Shown piece after piece: positions 63,961 to 64,000 of a DNA stretch of 64,000 nt. The position numbers were made by a program, and so were the translations under genes. The stretch comes from Sphingomonas glacialis (GTDB lineage: Bacteria; Pseudomonadota; Alphaproteobacteria; Sphingomonadales; Sphingomonadaceae). The notes beneath the pieces were generated by a model. That model searched no databases. It had not been told where the DNA came from and saw only the letters and a program-made list of their open reading frames with translations. Location of the stretch: the NCBI RefSeq assembly GCF_006439055.1, contig NZ_RCZC01000005.1, positions 62,001 through 126,000 on the forward strand, given 5' to 3'. Position 1 is the first letter of the stretch; every line of letters begins with the position of its first letter.

Positions 63961-64000
63961 TCCACCGTGCCTCACACGCACCAGCCGCAATACGCGCGGC

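Overview
The window is one contiguous stretch of a GC-rich alphaproteobacterial chromosome. Gene content and style (complete fli gene order led by a sigma-54 activator, short flagellin, KpsMTED capsule exporter, gmd-rmd, dense GC-rich palindromic spacers) fit a Sphingomonas-like sphingomonad. The genus is an inference; no rRNA or tRNA marker lies in the window.

Left third (about 1-36,400): a surface-polysaccharide locus. Reading leftward from 26.7 kb on the minus strand: gmd and rmd (GDP-D-rhamnose), a GT4 glycosyltransferase, the ABC-type capsule exporter (KpsD-like lipoprotein, KpsE, KpsM, KpsT), then several unusually large glycosyltransferases and two small DUF4214-like proteins, ending in gmhA and the start of hldE (heptose precursor). 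A plus-strand GT2 fused to what looks like a catalytically dead Hint domain (16,057-18,267) is embedded among them. To the right of gmd are a KpsS-like capsule protein, an LTA-synthase/sulfatase-type membrane enzyme, an HAD-IIB protein resembling phosphomannomutase, rmlA, rmlB, and a sulfotransferase-like protein carrying a 28-residue x 23.5 coiled-coil repeat array. Together these would make GDP-D-rhamnose, dTDP-4-keto-6-deoxyglucose and heptose precursors, assemble a complex glycan with multi-domain transferases, and export it through a Kps-type channel.

Middle (36,650-39,765): a fatty-acid/sterol hydroxylase family membrane enzyme and three peptidoglycan genes (two L,D-transpeptidase-type proteins and a D-Ala-D-Ala carboxypeptidase).

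Flagellar block (39,842-56,776): flagellin on the minus strand with a clear Rho-independent terminator, then divergently a receiver-less sigma-54 activator and an almost gapless fliE-F-G-H-I-J-K-L-M-N-O-P-Q-R, flhB, fliD, fliS run. Two GC-rich palindromic elements sit inside this run, directly upstream of fliI and fliR; each ends in the purine run that serves as the next gene's ribosome-binding site.

Right end (56,807-63,922): a leftward, overlapping chain argH - small lipoprotein - lysA - siroheme-synthase-like gene - zntB, and, divergently from argH with overlapping start codons, tlpA - ATP-grasp - LLM flavin monooxygenase.

The most unusual parts are the glycosyltransferase architectures (GT4-GT9-half GT4; GT2-DUF4214-GT4; GT4-GT4-GT4 with two degenerate domains; GT2-dead Hint), the sulfotransferase with a giant coiled coil, and the repeat-borne ribosome-binding sites in the flagellar operon.
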